From contig JADKCC010000022.1 in NCBI GenBank assembly GCA_016714785.1, forward strand, positions 124,001 to 188,000: DNA of 64,000 bases, written 5' to 3'. A program made the position numbers and the translations under genes. Below are positions 36,552-44,689 of the stretch, one piece after another. The DNA comes from Saprospiraceae bacterium (GTDB lineage Bacteria > Bacteroidota > Bacteroidia > Chitinophagales > Saprospiraceae). Position 1 is the first letter of the stretch; the number at the start of each line of letters is the position of its first letter. The notes under the pieces are model-generated. The model was not told the DNA's origin. It searched no databases and was given only the letters and a program-made list of their open reading frames with translations.

Positions 36552-36860
36552 ATGGACAAAGTAATTAATGGTAAAAATATCTCTGTAACCGAGGAAGGTT
36601 TTATGACAGATTTCAGCCAGTGGGACAAAAGTATCGGCGATGCTATTGCTGCTGAAAACAATATTTCACTCACACCAAGACACTGGGAAGTTTTGAATTA
36701 TATTCAGACGGAATATAAAAATGATGTGCCACTCAGTATCCGTAAAATAGGTAAAAGTGGTGTAGTAGATATTAAAGAATTCTATGTATTATTTCCTGTA
36801 GCACCACTTAAAACTGCTACCAAAATAGCTGGAATTCCCAAGCCTGTAAGTTGTATTTAA
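36552..36860 (+). CDS. TusE/DsrC-family sulfur relay protein with a single C-terminal cysteine
   Basis: A 102-residue protein matching the DsrC/TusE fold: FSQWDKSIGDAIAAENNISL, TPRHWEVLNYIQTEY and the flexible C-terminal arm IAGIPKPVSCI. The penultimate cysteine (Cys101) that carries persulfide is present. The second cysteine found ten residues earlier in true DsrC is Thr here, so the protein cannot form the intramolecular trisulfide used by dissimilatory sulfite reductase. A sulfur carrier role fed by the neighbouring DsrE2-like protein is inferred. Confidence 0.88.
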   Translation: MDKVINGKNISVTEEGFMTDFSQWDKSIGDAIAAENNISLTPRHWEVLNYIQTEYKNDVPLSIRKIGKSGVVDIKEFYVLFPVAPLKTATKIAGIPKPVSCI

Positions 36861-36888
36861 TTATATAGACACATAAAAATAGATAAAA

Positions 36889-37368
36889 ATGGAAGATAAT
36901 GGTTCAATTAAAAAAATGATGATAATCCTTTCCAAGGCTACATTAGAAAATGTATATGCTGGTTTCGTATTAGCAAATGGTGCTAGAATGGAAGGTATTG
37001 AAGCTGAAATATTTTTCACATTCTTCGGCCTTGAAGCCATTCATAACAAAAAATTAGATCATCTGCACATTGCTACTGTAGGTAATCCTGCCATGCACAT
37101 GCCAACATTGTTAGGTGGACTACCAGGTATGGAAGCCATAGCAACTTCCATGATGAAAAAAGAAATGGAAAAAATAGATATGCCGGATGTAAGGGAATTT
37201 CTAGAGATTCTTACCGCTTCGGGTGTCAAATTGTGGGCTTGTAAATTAGCTATGGATATGTTCCACTATAATAAAGAAGACATGTTTGAAGATTTGGATG
37301 GAGTTATTACCGTAGGAGACTTTTATAAACAAGGTTCAGGTGTAGGTACCCACATGTTATTTATTTAG
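36889..37368 (+). CDS. DsrE/DsrF-like (DsrE2 type) sulfurtransferase
   Basis: A 159-residue protein of the peroxiredoxin-like DsrE2 family: MMIILSKATLENVYAGFVLA at the N-terminus, IEAEIFFTFFGLEAI in the middle, and the conserved cysteine in GVKLWACKLAMDMF. DsrE2-type proteins hand persulfide to DsrC/TusE or TusA partners. It is the third gene of the sqr operon (28 bp after the DsrC-like gene), followed by a terminator at 37445. Together the three genes suggest sulfide oxidation with protein-bound storage or trafficking of sulfane sulfur. Confidence 0.88.
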   Translation: MEDNGSIKKMMIILSKATLENVYAGFVLANGARMEGIEAEIFFTFFGLEAIHNKKLDHLHIATVGNPAMHMPTLLGGLPGMEAIATSMMKKEMEKIDMPDVREFLEILTASGVKLWACKLAMDMFHYNKEDMFEDLDGVITVGDFYKQGSGVGTHMLFI

Positions 37369-37444
37369 AACTAAAACAGATCATTTGTTAAGATCAACTT
37401 TTATAGTTATTTAGATTTTCATTTGATTAATTTTTAATAAAATG

Positions 37445-37477
37445 GAGCCTTTCTATTCATTTAGGATGGCTCTTTTT
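37445..37477 (+). terminator. Terminator of the sqr operon
   Basis: Arms GAGCC (37445-37449) and GGCTC (37468-37472) are followed directly by TTTTT. The stem is short with an 18-nt loop, but the position after the DsrE2-like gene supports it. Confidence 0.6.
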
Positions 37478-37504
37478 GTTTGAAATATTGTATTAAATTA
37501 TAAT

Positions 37505-37526
37505 ATATATAACAAAAGTTATATAT
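37505..37526. promoter_or_regulatory. 22-bp palindrome upstream of a candidate micro-gene
   Basis: ATATATAAC-AAAA-GTTATATAT is a perfect 9-4-9 palindrome. It keeps the 4-bp spacer and the half-site pattern of the TATGAC sites upstream of sqr (TATAAC for TATGAC). Its centre is 31.5 bp before a -7 box, similar to the sqr geometry. Confidence 0.5.
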
Positions 37527-37546
37527 GCCATCAAATTTGAAGTACG

Positions 37547-37554
37547 TAATTTTG
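37547..37554 (+). promoter_or_regulatory. -7 box of the candidate micro-gene
   Basis: TAATTTTG matches TAnnTTTG exactly. A start site about 7 bp downstream would give a transcript of roughly 130 nt ending at the hairpin at 37656-37690. Confidence 0.45.
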
Positions 37555-37578
37555 TCCTTGATATTACGGATAACGACT

Positions 37579-37656
37579 ATGGTACGGCCCTCATTCTATG
37601 TATTGGAATATGTTAAAGTATATTCCGTTAAACCCATTGTAGTTGAAAAGAATTAG
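37579..37656 (+). CDS. Candidate 25-residue micro-ORF (or small RNA)
   Basis: An ATG at 37579 opens 25 codons (beginning MVRPSFYVLEYVKVYSV) and ends with TAG at 37654-37656, where the terminator stem begins. The unit has its own palindrome, -7 box and strong terminator, which is unusual for random sequence. The peptide has no recognisable family, no membrane helix and no clear Shine-Dalgarno site. The transcript may instead act as an RNA. Confidence 0.3.
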   Translation: MVRPSFYVLEYVKVYSVKPIVVEKN

Positions 37657-37690
37657 CGCAGAAAGCTTTTCTTGCTTTCTGCGCCTTATT
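37656..37690 (+). terminator. Strong intrinsic terminator
   Basis: Perfect 11-bp arms (GCGCAGAAAGC at 37656-37666 and its complement at 37674-37684) with a 7-nt loop, followed by CTTATTTT. No annotated gene ends just before it except the candidate micro-gene. Confidence 0.8.
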
Positions 37691-37795
37691 TTACTAACTT
37701 CACAAACTACATTCATTGTATGTCACTCCCATTAAAGCATTAATAAAAGTGTCTTCAGGAAACAAACTTTTATGTTTTTTCATAAAAACCATTCA

Positions 37796-37803
37796 TACAT
37801 TTG
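37796..37803 (+). promoter_or_regulatory. -7 box of the DUF6029-like gene
   Basis: TACATTTG, an exact consensus match 62 bp upstream of the ATG. The T-rich stretch about 20 bp before it (TTTTTTC) may serve as the -33 region. Confidence 0.45.
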
Positions 37804-37864
37804 GTTTATTTTTTATCTTGCACCTCAATTTATGTAAGTAATCAAACTTAACGAATAATACCAA

Positions 37865-39502
37865 ATGACACGTATATTACCATTGATATTTATCATTTTT
37901 TTTTCTAGCACATTATTTGCGCAAGAAAAGGGAGTTTTCTCAGGTGCTTTTGAGACCAATGCTAATGTTTTTCTTAGAGATTCTTCAATCCACGCTAACA
38001 ATACACCACAATACGATCATCAATTTTTTGGTGGTGAGGCTTGGTTAAATCTTAATTACAAAATACAAGGTTTTACGATAGGGACACGTTTTGACATGTT
38101 CCACAATTCAAATCTTCGCAACCCTACAGGTTCATATTCGGGCACTGGCATAGGAAGATGGTATCTAAAAAAACAAATAAACAAATTAGAAATAAGTGCG
38201 GGCTACCTTTATGATCAAATCGGTTCGGGTTTTATTTTTAGGGCTTTTGAGACTCGTCCATTATTCATAGACAATGCCTTGTATGGAGCAAGCATGAAAT
38301 ATAATTTTAGTGATACTTGGCATTTGATGGGTTTTGTGGGTAAGCAAAAAAATGCTTTTGACACCTACTCAGGCAACCTTAAAGGTATTCGTGCCGAAGG
38401 CTTCATAAACCTAGGTAGTGAAGAAAGTCCCATCACATTCGCACCAGGAATTGGATTAGTTAACAAAACTATTTCTGATGACTACATGTCTGGAGTAAAA
38501 GACGTTTTAAGATCATACCAAGCTGAAGATAGATTTACACCATCATTCAATACATTTGCAAGCACTATTTATAATACACTCAATTATAAGAGTTTAAGCT
38601 TATATACAGAAGTTGCCCTTAAATCAAAAGATGTATTTTATAATCCATTTGCAGAAAAGACTGAATTAGTAGGAAGCACTACGGGCAAATTAGTCTCCCA
38701 ATCAGGGTCAGTCCTTTATGGTAGTTTATCTTTTGCACAAGGAAAATGGGGTGTAACGGCTGAAGTCAAACGTACAGAAAATTTTAGTTTCAGAGTAGAT
38801 CCCAATCTCACTTTGCTTAGAGGTCTGATTAATTATCTCACGCCATTAAATAGACAAAATACTTATAGGCTTACAGCTCGCTATAGCCCAGCTGCGCAGG
38901 ATATTTCAGAAATAGCTTACGCTTTGGATTTACGGTACAAATTTAACAAAGCGCTCAGTGCCAATGTAAATATTTCGAATATCAATACACTAGCTGGAGA
39001 TACGCTTTTCCAAGAAGTGTTTACAGAAGTAATTTATAAACATAAACGCAAGTGGCAATTGACTTCAGGTGTACAATTTTTGACATACAACCAAGAAATA
39101 TATGAAACCAAAGCTGAAGTACCATTAGTCAAAGCAGTGACGCCTTATTTGGACTTTTTATACAAATTTACACCTACAGAAGCACTGCGCCTTGAGTTGC
39201 AATATATGAATACAAAGCAAGATTTTGGTAGTTGGATCTTTGGTTTGGCAGAATTTAGTATTGCTCCACGCTGGAATTTTGAAATGTCAGGTATGTATAA
39301 CAATAAACCTAAAAAACCCAACTCCAAGGGAGAGCTAGAAAAAATACTATATCCGACCCTAGGCATAGTTTTCTTCAACGAGTCACAAAGATACAGTTTA
39401 AGATATGTCAAACAGGTAGAAGGTGTGGTTTGTAGTGGTGGCATTTGCAGATTGGAGCCTGCATTTAGTGGTGTGAGATTTTCAATGAATACAACATTTT
39501 GA
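37865..39502 (+). CDS. DUF6029-like outer-membrane beta-barrel protein
   Basis: A 545-residue protein with a signal peptide (about 1-19, ending LFAQ) and a series of amphipathic strands typical of an outer-membrane barrel, ending in a C-terminal strand (SGVRFSMNTTF). It resembles the DUF6029 proteins of Bacteroidota (GRWYLKKQINKLEISAGYLY, GSGFIFRAFETRPLFIDNAL), whose role is unknown. It lies 20 bp before an Omp28-type gene. The pairing of these two families is one I recall from other Bacteroidota and supports a joint surface function. Confidence 0.75.
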   Translation: MTRILPLIFIIFFSSTLFAQEKGVFSGAFETNANVFLRDSSIHANNTPQYDHQFFGGEAWLNLNYKIQGFTIGTRFDMFHNSNLRNPTGSYSGTGIGRWYLKKQINKLEISAGYLYDQIGSGFIFRAFETRPLFIDNALYGASMKYNFSDTWHLMGFVGKQKNAFDTYSGNLKGIRAEGFINLGSEESPITFAPGIGLVNKTISDDYMSGVKDVLRSYQAEDRFTPSFNTFASTIYNTLNYKSLSLYTEVALKSKDVFYNPFAEKTELVGSTTGKLVSQSGSVLYGSLSFAQGKWGVTAEVKRTENFSFRVDPNLTLLRGLINYLTPLNRQNTYRLTARYSPAAQDISEIAYALDLRYKFNKALSANVNISNINTLAGDTLFQEVFTEVIYKHKRKWQLTSGVQFLTYNQEIYETKAEVPLVKAVTPYLDFLYKFTPTEALRLELQYMNTKQDFGSWIFGLAEFSIAPRWNFEMSGMYNNKPKKPNSKGELEKILYPTLGIVFFNESQRYSLRYVKQVEGVVCSGGICRLEPAFSGVRFSMNTTF

Positions 39503-39522
39503 TTATACATAAATAATATATA

Positions 39523-40359
39523 ATGAAGAATATATCAATCATTCTATTACTTTCTTTCATCTTTTTATACTCTTGTGAAGAAATAATGCAACCAATAGCC
39601 GATCCTGAAATACCAGTGACAGATAGAGTTGTGTTGCTTGAAGAGTTGACAGGTGCTTCTTGTCCTAATTGTCCCAAAGGAACTGCTGCTGTAGAAGCTA
39701 TTTTACAAAAATTTCCGGGTAAAGTAGCAGCAATAGGTATTCATGGTGAATTTTTGGCGAAACCGATTCCAGGTAAAAGCAAATACGATTTTAGAAATAA
39801 AAAAGCCGCCGATCTGGAAAACTGGTTTCAACCATGGTTAGGTAAGCCAGCTGCGTCAGTCAATAGAGTCGATCTCAATAATCCCGATCAAAAATACGCT
39901 ACTGTATCTACTGGTCAATGGCAAGCCAATGTGGAAAAAGAACTTAATAAACCACATCAATTGTCGATACTTATGGATTTGAAATTTGATGCCACCAGTA
40001 GGGTGCTTGATATTGATTTTACTGCTATTCCATTAGTAGATTTAGATGGTAACTATAATTTTACCATATACTTGACTGAATCTAAAATCATGGATGCACA
40101 AACCAATGGCAACGTCATTATTGATGAATTTGAACACAACCATGTACTTCGAGAAATTCTTACGAAATTTGATGGCGATGTATTAGGAACTGATTTAAAA
40201 AAGAACGTACTCATCAAAAAAAAGTATAGCTATACTTTGCCATCGACACCTGAAGGACTTTGGAAACCAGAAAATATGGATGTGGTGATAGCCATACATC
40301 ATAGTTCTACTACGGATAGAAGTGTAGTGCAAGCAGCTTATGAACATGTAATAAAGTAA
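39523..40359 (+). CDS. Omp28-related lipoprotein with thioredoxin-like motif
   Basis: A 278-residue outer-membrane lipoprotein. A lipobox-like FLYSC (about Cys18) follows the signal sequence, then EELTGASCPNCPKGTAAVEA with a CxxC motif in a thioredoxin-like fold. The C-terminal beta-sandwich includes SILMDLKFDATSRVLDIDF and ends VVQAAYEHVIK. Omp28 was named from Porphyromonas gingivalis; its function is unclear. It forms a two-gene unit with the DUF6029-like gene and is convergent with the CHAP gene only 4 bp away. Confidence 0.85.
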   Translation: MKNISIILLLSFIFLYSCEEIMQPIADPEIPVTDRVVLLEELTGASCPNCPKGTAAVEAILQKFPGKVAAIGIHGEFLAKPIPGKSKYDFRNKKAADLENWFQPWLGKPAASVNRVDLNNPDQKYATVSTGQWQANVEKELNKPHQLSILMDLKFDATSRVLDIDFTAIPLVDLDGNYNFTIYLTESKIMDAQTNGNVIIDEFEHNHVLREILTKFDGDVLGTDLKKNVLIKKKYSYTLPSTPEGLWKPENMDVVIAIHHSSTTDRSVVQAAYEHVIK

Positions 40360-40363
40360 GTAT

Positions 40364-40927
40364 TTATTCCTTCCGAAGCCATCCTAAAATATTATAGTCT
40401 GCGATGGTCCAATATTGATAGAACTGAACTAGTGGAATTTTAAGCCTAGACCGAGATCCCATGTTTTGCTGCACTATTTCGATTTCGTCATCAGTGACTT
40501 CGGATATTATTGCTACGTGTCCAAACTTATTGCCAGAATAACCATCATATACCAACAAATCATCTACTTTAGGTTTGTAAGATCTCACATTGCGGTATTG
40601 CATCAGTCCTCGTTTGCTATTAAAGGCCCTATCGCCGAGCGATTTGTCAAATAAATCCTTGGCATGACCAAAAGCATCTGGCATTTTATGACCGTAAACT
40701 TCATAATAATATCTCTTGACAAACTCTACACATTGATATTTTAATCCTAAATTATATCCATCCTTTGTCATACTCCTACCTACTACATTGGTAAAGTCAT
40801 TTCCATTAAAATATATGGGAACTCCATTGTATGAGTCTATCTTGGTACCCACGCCTGTATAGGTGCCATTGAATGAAAAACATACAATCAACACTACAGG
40901 AATAACAAATAATCTATATAAATTCAC
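40364..40927 (-). CDS. Secreted CHAP-domain amidase/peptidase
   Basis: A 187-residue protein with a signal peptide (residues 1-20) and a CHAP domain that probably cleaves peptidoglycan or gamma-glutamyl bonds. The nucleophile cysteine is in GLKYQCVEFVKRYY and the histidine in NKFGHVAIISEVTDDEIEI, followed by the asparagine-bearing IVQQNMGSRSR. Similar stand-alone CHAP proteins act in cell wall turnover or as toxins; no immunity gene is visible, so a housekeeping role is favoured. Confidence 0.87.
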   Translation of the reverse strand: MNLYRLFVIPVVLIVCFSFNGTYTGVGTKIDSYNGVPIYFNGNDFTNVVGRSMTKDGYNLGLKYQCVEFVKRYYYEVYGHKMPDAFGHAKDLFDKSLGDRAFNSKRGLMQYRNVRSYKPKVDDLLVYDGYSGNKFGHVAIISEVTDDEIEIVQQNMGSRSRLKIPLVQFYQYWTIADYNILGWLRKE

Positions 40928-41105
40928 TTATATTAAGTCTTTAAAAGTTACAAAGGTATGGTAATATTTTCCCATTTGCAATTTTCCAATTATTATATAA
41001 ATATGAAAAAAATCAGTGTTTAACTAGTTACTTCTAATATCAGCAAAACATTTAACTTTACCATGATGGTAATTCAGAACAATTTAAACAGATCATTTTT
41101 TACTC

Positions 41106-42524
41106 CTACCCTACTACACTTTCAATTATTTTTCTTTTCATATCAGTATATGGAGGGTACCAAATATGAAGATCAACTAAACTAGCCGAACTTAATACTG
41201 GTTTAGCATGTGAGAATGTATAGAAACTGTATTTGCCATGATAACTGCCCATGCCACTGTACATTACACCACCAAATGGCAAAAGATTATTGCCAAAATG
41301 TGTCAATGCATTATTGACACATCCACCACCAAACTCCACATTTTGAATAATGTAATTGATAAAAGATTTTTTTTCAGAAAAAATGTAACAAGCTAGAGGG
41401 TATCTATTCCTCCTAATGATGGCTAACAAATCTTCTTTTGTTTTCCAAACAATTATTGGCATGATCGGTCCGAATATTTCTTCGTTCATGATAGGACTAT
41501 CTAAATTTTTTACATGCATTACAGTTGGAGCTAGATATGATTGTGCTATATCATATTGTCCGCCGTAAATGACTTCACCTGATTCTAGGTAAGAAATTAT
41601 TTTTTTTGTCCTTTCGGGATTTACAATTCTACCAAAATCTTTTGACAGCATTGGATCTTCACCATATATTTCTTTTATAGATGTCACTACACCTTTTATA
41701 AATTCATCTTTGATGCTTTCATGCACTAAAACATGGTCTGTGCTTAAGCAAGTTTGACCAGCGTTAAAAAATTTAGCCCAAACGATCCTTCTGATTGTAG
41801 TTTTTATCTTTGCACTTTCATCCACAATAGCTGGACATTTGCCACCTAACTCCAATGTCACGGGTGTTAGTGTCCGTGCGGCTTGCTGCATGATCCATTT
41901 GCCAGTATTGACAGAACCTGTAAAAAAAATATGATTAAATGTAAAATTGCTTAAAAGTAATTCGCCAATGGTCTTTCCATCACCCATGGCAGCACTTACA
42001 AATTGAGGTTCAAATATTTCCTTGATGATTTTTTCAATCAGGAGCGAAGTATTAGGTGTTTCATGTGCCGGTTTTACTATCACACAATTGCCCGCAGCAA
42101 TAGCTCCTATCAATGGAGTCATAATGAGGTTAAATGGATAATTCCAAGGCCCAAAAATAACTACAACACCTTTAGGTTCATATACTATTTTGCTACTTGC
42201 AGGTTGCAAAGTGATGGGAGTACTGATATATTGATCTTGCATCCAATATTTCAATTCCTTAATAGCATATTTTAAATCTTCTATCACCACACCTATATCT
42301 CCAATATAAGCTTCCATGGCAGGCTTTTTATAATCCTGATACATGGCTTCAGTGAGAGCGTTTTTATATTTTACTATAGCACCCATTAACTTTTTTAGGG
42401 CTTGAATTCGAAAGCGATATGACTTAGTGTGACCTGCATCAAAAAAGGCCCTTTTTATATTAAATGCTTCTGTTAATTCGTCTAATGTATGATTTAGGAT
42501 AATTTCCTTGTGTATAGCTGTCAT
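41106..42524 (-). CDS. Aldehyde dehydrogenase (ALDH3-like)
   Basis: A 472-residue NAD(P)-dependent enzyme that oxidises aldehydes to acids. Motifs: GVVVIFGPWNYPFNLIMTPL and the NAD-binding FFTGSVNTGKWIMQQAAR, the general base in VTLELGGKCPAIVDESAK, and the catalytic cysteine in FNAGQTCLSTDHVLV. The tail PFGGVMYSGMGSYHGKYSFY is typical of the ALDH3 class that acts on medium- and long-chain or aromatic aldehydes. It overlaps the preceding universal stress gene by one base, so expression is coupled. Confidence 0.93.
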   Translation of the reverse strand: MTAIHKEIILNHTLDELTEAFNIKRAFFDAGHTKSYRFRIQALKKLMGAIVKYKNALTEAMYQDYKKPAMEAYIGDIGVVIEDLKYAIKELKYWMQDQYISTPITLQPASSKIVYEPKGVVVIFGPWNYPFNLIMTPLIGAIAAGNCVIVKPAHETPNTSLLIEKIIKEIFEPQFVSAAMGDGKTIGELLLSNFTFNHIFFTGSVNTGKWIMQQAARTLTPVTLELGGKCPAIVDESAKIKTTIRRIVWAKFFNAGQTCLSTDHVLVHESIKDEFIKGVVTSIKEIYGEDPMLSKDFGRIVNPERTKKIISYLESGEVIYGGQYDIAQSYLAPTVMHVKNLDSPIMNEEIFGPIMPIIVWKTKEDLLAIIRRNRYPLACYIFSEKKSFINYIIQNVEFGGGCVNNALTHFGNNLLPFGGVMYSGMGSYHGKYSFYTFSHAKPVLSSASLVDLHIWYPPYTDMKRKIIESVVG

Positions 42525-43324
42525 TATTCTGGTAAATAAAGGATAGGAACATTGGTGGCAAAAAGTTCAGCAGAAGTATTAGATTCTAAAAACAACCTTT
42601 CCCAAAATGTATGTTTTCTACCTACCATTGCCAAAATTCCAATTTCGTTTTCGTCCACATATTTTTTAATCTCCATCACAGGGTCAATTCCTTCCACATC
42701 AATAACATTATTTATTAAACCTGAAAGTAATTGGGTATTTTCACTTAAATCAACTTTTTCATCTTTAATAGATACATGAAATACATCCAACTTTGCATCA
42801 GGAACCGTCTTTAATGTTCTTAATAATTTAATTGATTCGGCATTGCCGATCCCTCTATTATCCAAGCTTAATAAAATAGTATTTCGAGTGACTTGATATC
42901 TCAATGAGTAAGGTATGGCTAATACAGGTATGGTACTACTATCAAAAAACTTTTTAGTGATACTTCCAACCAGTAAATTAGATAAACCCGAGCTACCTTT
43001 TGTGCCCATCACAATCATGTCAATATTATGCTGTGAAGCATAATGTAGTATCGAAACAGATGTATTGCCTTCTACTGTCGCAAGTTCTGGATCTATTCCT
43101 GTTTTAATCAACGGTTTAAATTTATCCACAAAATAAACTAGATCTTCTTTTAATGCATCATCTATCTTATCTCCAATGGATCTCATACTGCCTGCTACAT
43201 GAGGTACTTTATAAGATGTAATGAAATATAACTTTGCTTTAAGATCATTTGCCAAATTGATAGCATACTCAATGGCAAACTCAGAATTTGGTGAAAAATC
43301 TGTTGGACACAATATTTTAAACAT
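42524..43324 (-). CDS. Universal stress protein, tandem UspA domains
   Basis: A 266-residue protein of two UspA folds. Domain 1 (about 1-140) opens with ILCPTDFSPNSEFAIEYAIN and keeps the ATP-binding loop GTKGSSGLSNLLVGSITKKF. Domain 2 (about 145-266) is more divergent (AMVGRKHTFWERLFLESNTS). Such proteins aid survival under starvation, hypoxia or oxidative stress. Its stop and the aldehyde dehydrogenase start share one base. Confidence 0.9.
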   Translation of the reverse strand: MFKILCPTDFSPNSEFAIEYAINLANDLKAKLYFITSYKVPHVAGSMRSIGDKIDDALKEDLVYFVDKFKPLIKTGIDPELATVEGNTSVSILHYASQHNIDMIVMGTKGSSGLSNLLVGSITKKFFDSSTIPVLAIPYSLRYQVTRNTILLSLDNRGIGNAESIKLLRTLKTVPDAKLDVFHVSIKDEKVDLSENTQLLSGLINNVIDVEGIDPVMEIKKYVDENEIGILAMVGRKHTFWERLFLESNTSAELFATNVPILYLPE

Positions 43325-43487
43325 ATTTATTTTATTTGACTTTTGAATTAAATTTCATTTGAATGGTTCCATTTACTATGGTGCAACAAATTTCGACAAT
43401 AATTTTGATTTATAAACATCTTTGCCTTTTTTTTTGTAAATTAGGATAGTAAATTAGTGAATGAATATACCTTATTGATACATATCC

Positions 43488-44339
43488 TTATAATTTACGG
43501 ATTAGGTTCTCCTCTAAAACCATGATAGGTAAATGAAAGCCCTCTGCAGTTTTTATACAAAGGGAACGATTGAAAAAAGAATCAAGTAAACTTCTTTTAC
43601 GGTGTACCATCACAAGCATGTCGGCTTTCTCAAATATAGAATAATCTACAATAGATTGTACAATGTCACCGCCATAAATAGTTTTTATTTCAAAAGAGAA
43701 ATCAGGCACTTCGCTTTCAAAAATCTCTTTTATAACCGCATCTTTGGTATGTTGTAAATTAACCTCCTCATCTTGTCGAATATGAATAAAATCTGTAGAA
43801 GCTTTAAATTCTGAATTAAATCTAATAAATTTCGAAATGGATTCATCAAAATCAGCACTATTGTCAAGTGTAAAAATGATCTTTTTGGGGGCTATCCAAT
43901 TTGTATTTTCATGAATCAAAATAACAGGACACGATGCCATTTTTGTTATAATAGTAGATGTAGTCCCTAAAACTCGCTCAATGACGTTATGATTATCTCT
44001 CATACCTGCCACGACATAATCAAACTTTTGATCATTAGCAAAATCGGCAATAGTAAAACCTGGCACACCAAAGCGCACTTCTCGCTTTACCATCGAATCT
44101 AAATCAACATTACCTGTCTTTTCAGCAAATTCATTTATAAAATCAGCTAATTTCTGGTTAGCTGATTCATAAACTATATCCATCGTATCCATAAATGAAG
44201 CATCAACTGTCGAAAATCCACCATTTATAACATGGATTACGGTTATTTCTGCCTTCAGGGCTATGGATAAATGGAAAGCATAATGATAGGCTGCATCGGA
44301 TACCTTTGTAAAATCTATGGGAACGAGTATTCTGTTCAT
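43488..44339 (-). CDS. Universal stress protein, tandem UspA domains
   Basis: A 283-residue second UspA-type protein. Domain 1 begins ILVPIDFTKVSDAAYHYAFH and carries a partial nucleotide loop (AGMRDNHNVIERVLGTTSTI) before SCPVILIHE. Domain 2 has VMVHRKRSLLDSFFNRSLCI. It lies 163 bp upstream of the other usp gene in the same direction, so it may share or have its own promoter. A TAAATTTG -7 box and an Fnr-like palindrome precede it, which suggests oxygen-linked control. Confidence 0.9.
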   Translation of the reverse strand: MNRILVPIDFTKVSDAAYHYAFHLSIALKAEITVIHVINGGFSTVDASFMDTMDIVYESANQKLADFINEFAEKTGNVDLDSMVKREVRFGVPGFTIADFANDQKFDYVVAGMRDNHNVIERVLGTTSTIITKMASCPVILIHENTNWIAPKKIIFTLDNSADFDESISKFIRFNSEFKASTDFIHIRQDEEVNLQHTKDAVIKEIFESEVPDFSFEIKTIYGGDIVQSIVDYSIFEKADMLVMVHRKRSLLDSFFNRSLCIKTAEGFHLPIMVLEENLIRKL

Positions 44340-44358
44340 AACACTTATTTTTATGCTT

Positions 44359-44366
44359 CAAATTTA
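44359..44366 (-). promoter_or_regulatory. -7 box of the first usp gene
   Basis: The minus strand reads TAAATTTG, an exact TAnnTTTG match, 20 bp upstream of the ATG at 44339. Confidence 0.5.
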
Positions 44367-44410
44367 AGATTATTTGAAGGTAGAAACAGGTGATAAATAA
44401 CAACTTACTT

Positions 44411-44426
44411 TATGATAAAGATCACT
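44411..44426. promoter_or_regulatory. Fnr-like palindrome upstream of usp
   Basis: TATGAT-AAAG-ATCACT contains the core TGAT-N4-ATCA, the classical Fnr arrangement. Its centre is about 52 bp upstream of the usp -7 box. Confidence 0.45.
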
Positions 44427-44621
44427 AATCGCTTTGCTATGGATGCCTTCATTTTGGATTATCCATTGAGACAGGATTTGCCCATTATGGAAGATTACAT
44501 GACCGATCCATTAACTATATTTATTGCTATTCTATACAATTAGATAGTTGTTTGGTTTGATCGCAATCCTACCTTACTCCTTTAGTATAACGTTGGTTAT
44601 AATACCTTATCATATCGTTAA

Positions 44622-44660
44622 CTTATGTTTGTCATAAGGTTGTCTTATGTAATACTTATG
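44622..44660. repeat. Four CTTATG hexamers phased at exactly 11 bp
   Basis: Hexamers start at 44622 (CTTATG), 44633 (CATAAG, inverted), 44644 (CTTATG) and 44655 (CTTATG). The fixed 11-bp step puts them on one face of the helix, as expected for cooperative protein binding. A weaker fifth unit (CTTATC) occurs at 44606. Confidence 0.6.
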
Positions 44661-44689
44661 TTAAATATAGTATTTATACTGATTTACTT

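Larger units (their letters stand above)
37369..37864. other. Intergenic region after the sqr operon
   Basis: This 496-bp region holds, in order, the sqr-operon terminator, a palindrome, a -7 box, a possible 25-codon gene or small RNA with its own terminator, and the -7 box of the next gene. The remaining AT-rich sequence shows nothing else. Confidence 0.6.

Noticed and set aside
44439..44543. 34-codon ORF containing MEDYMTDPLTI, slightly like a CBS-domain fragment
   Set aside because: Too short, no surrounding CBS sequence in any frame and no promoter; the resemblance is to a very short motif.
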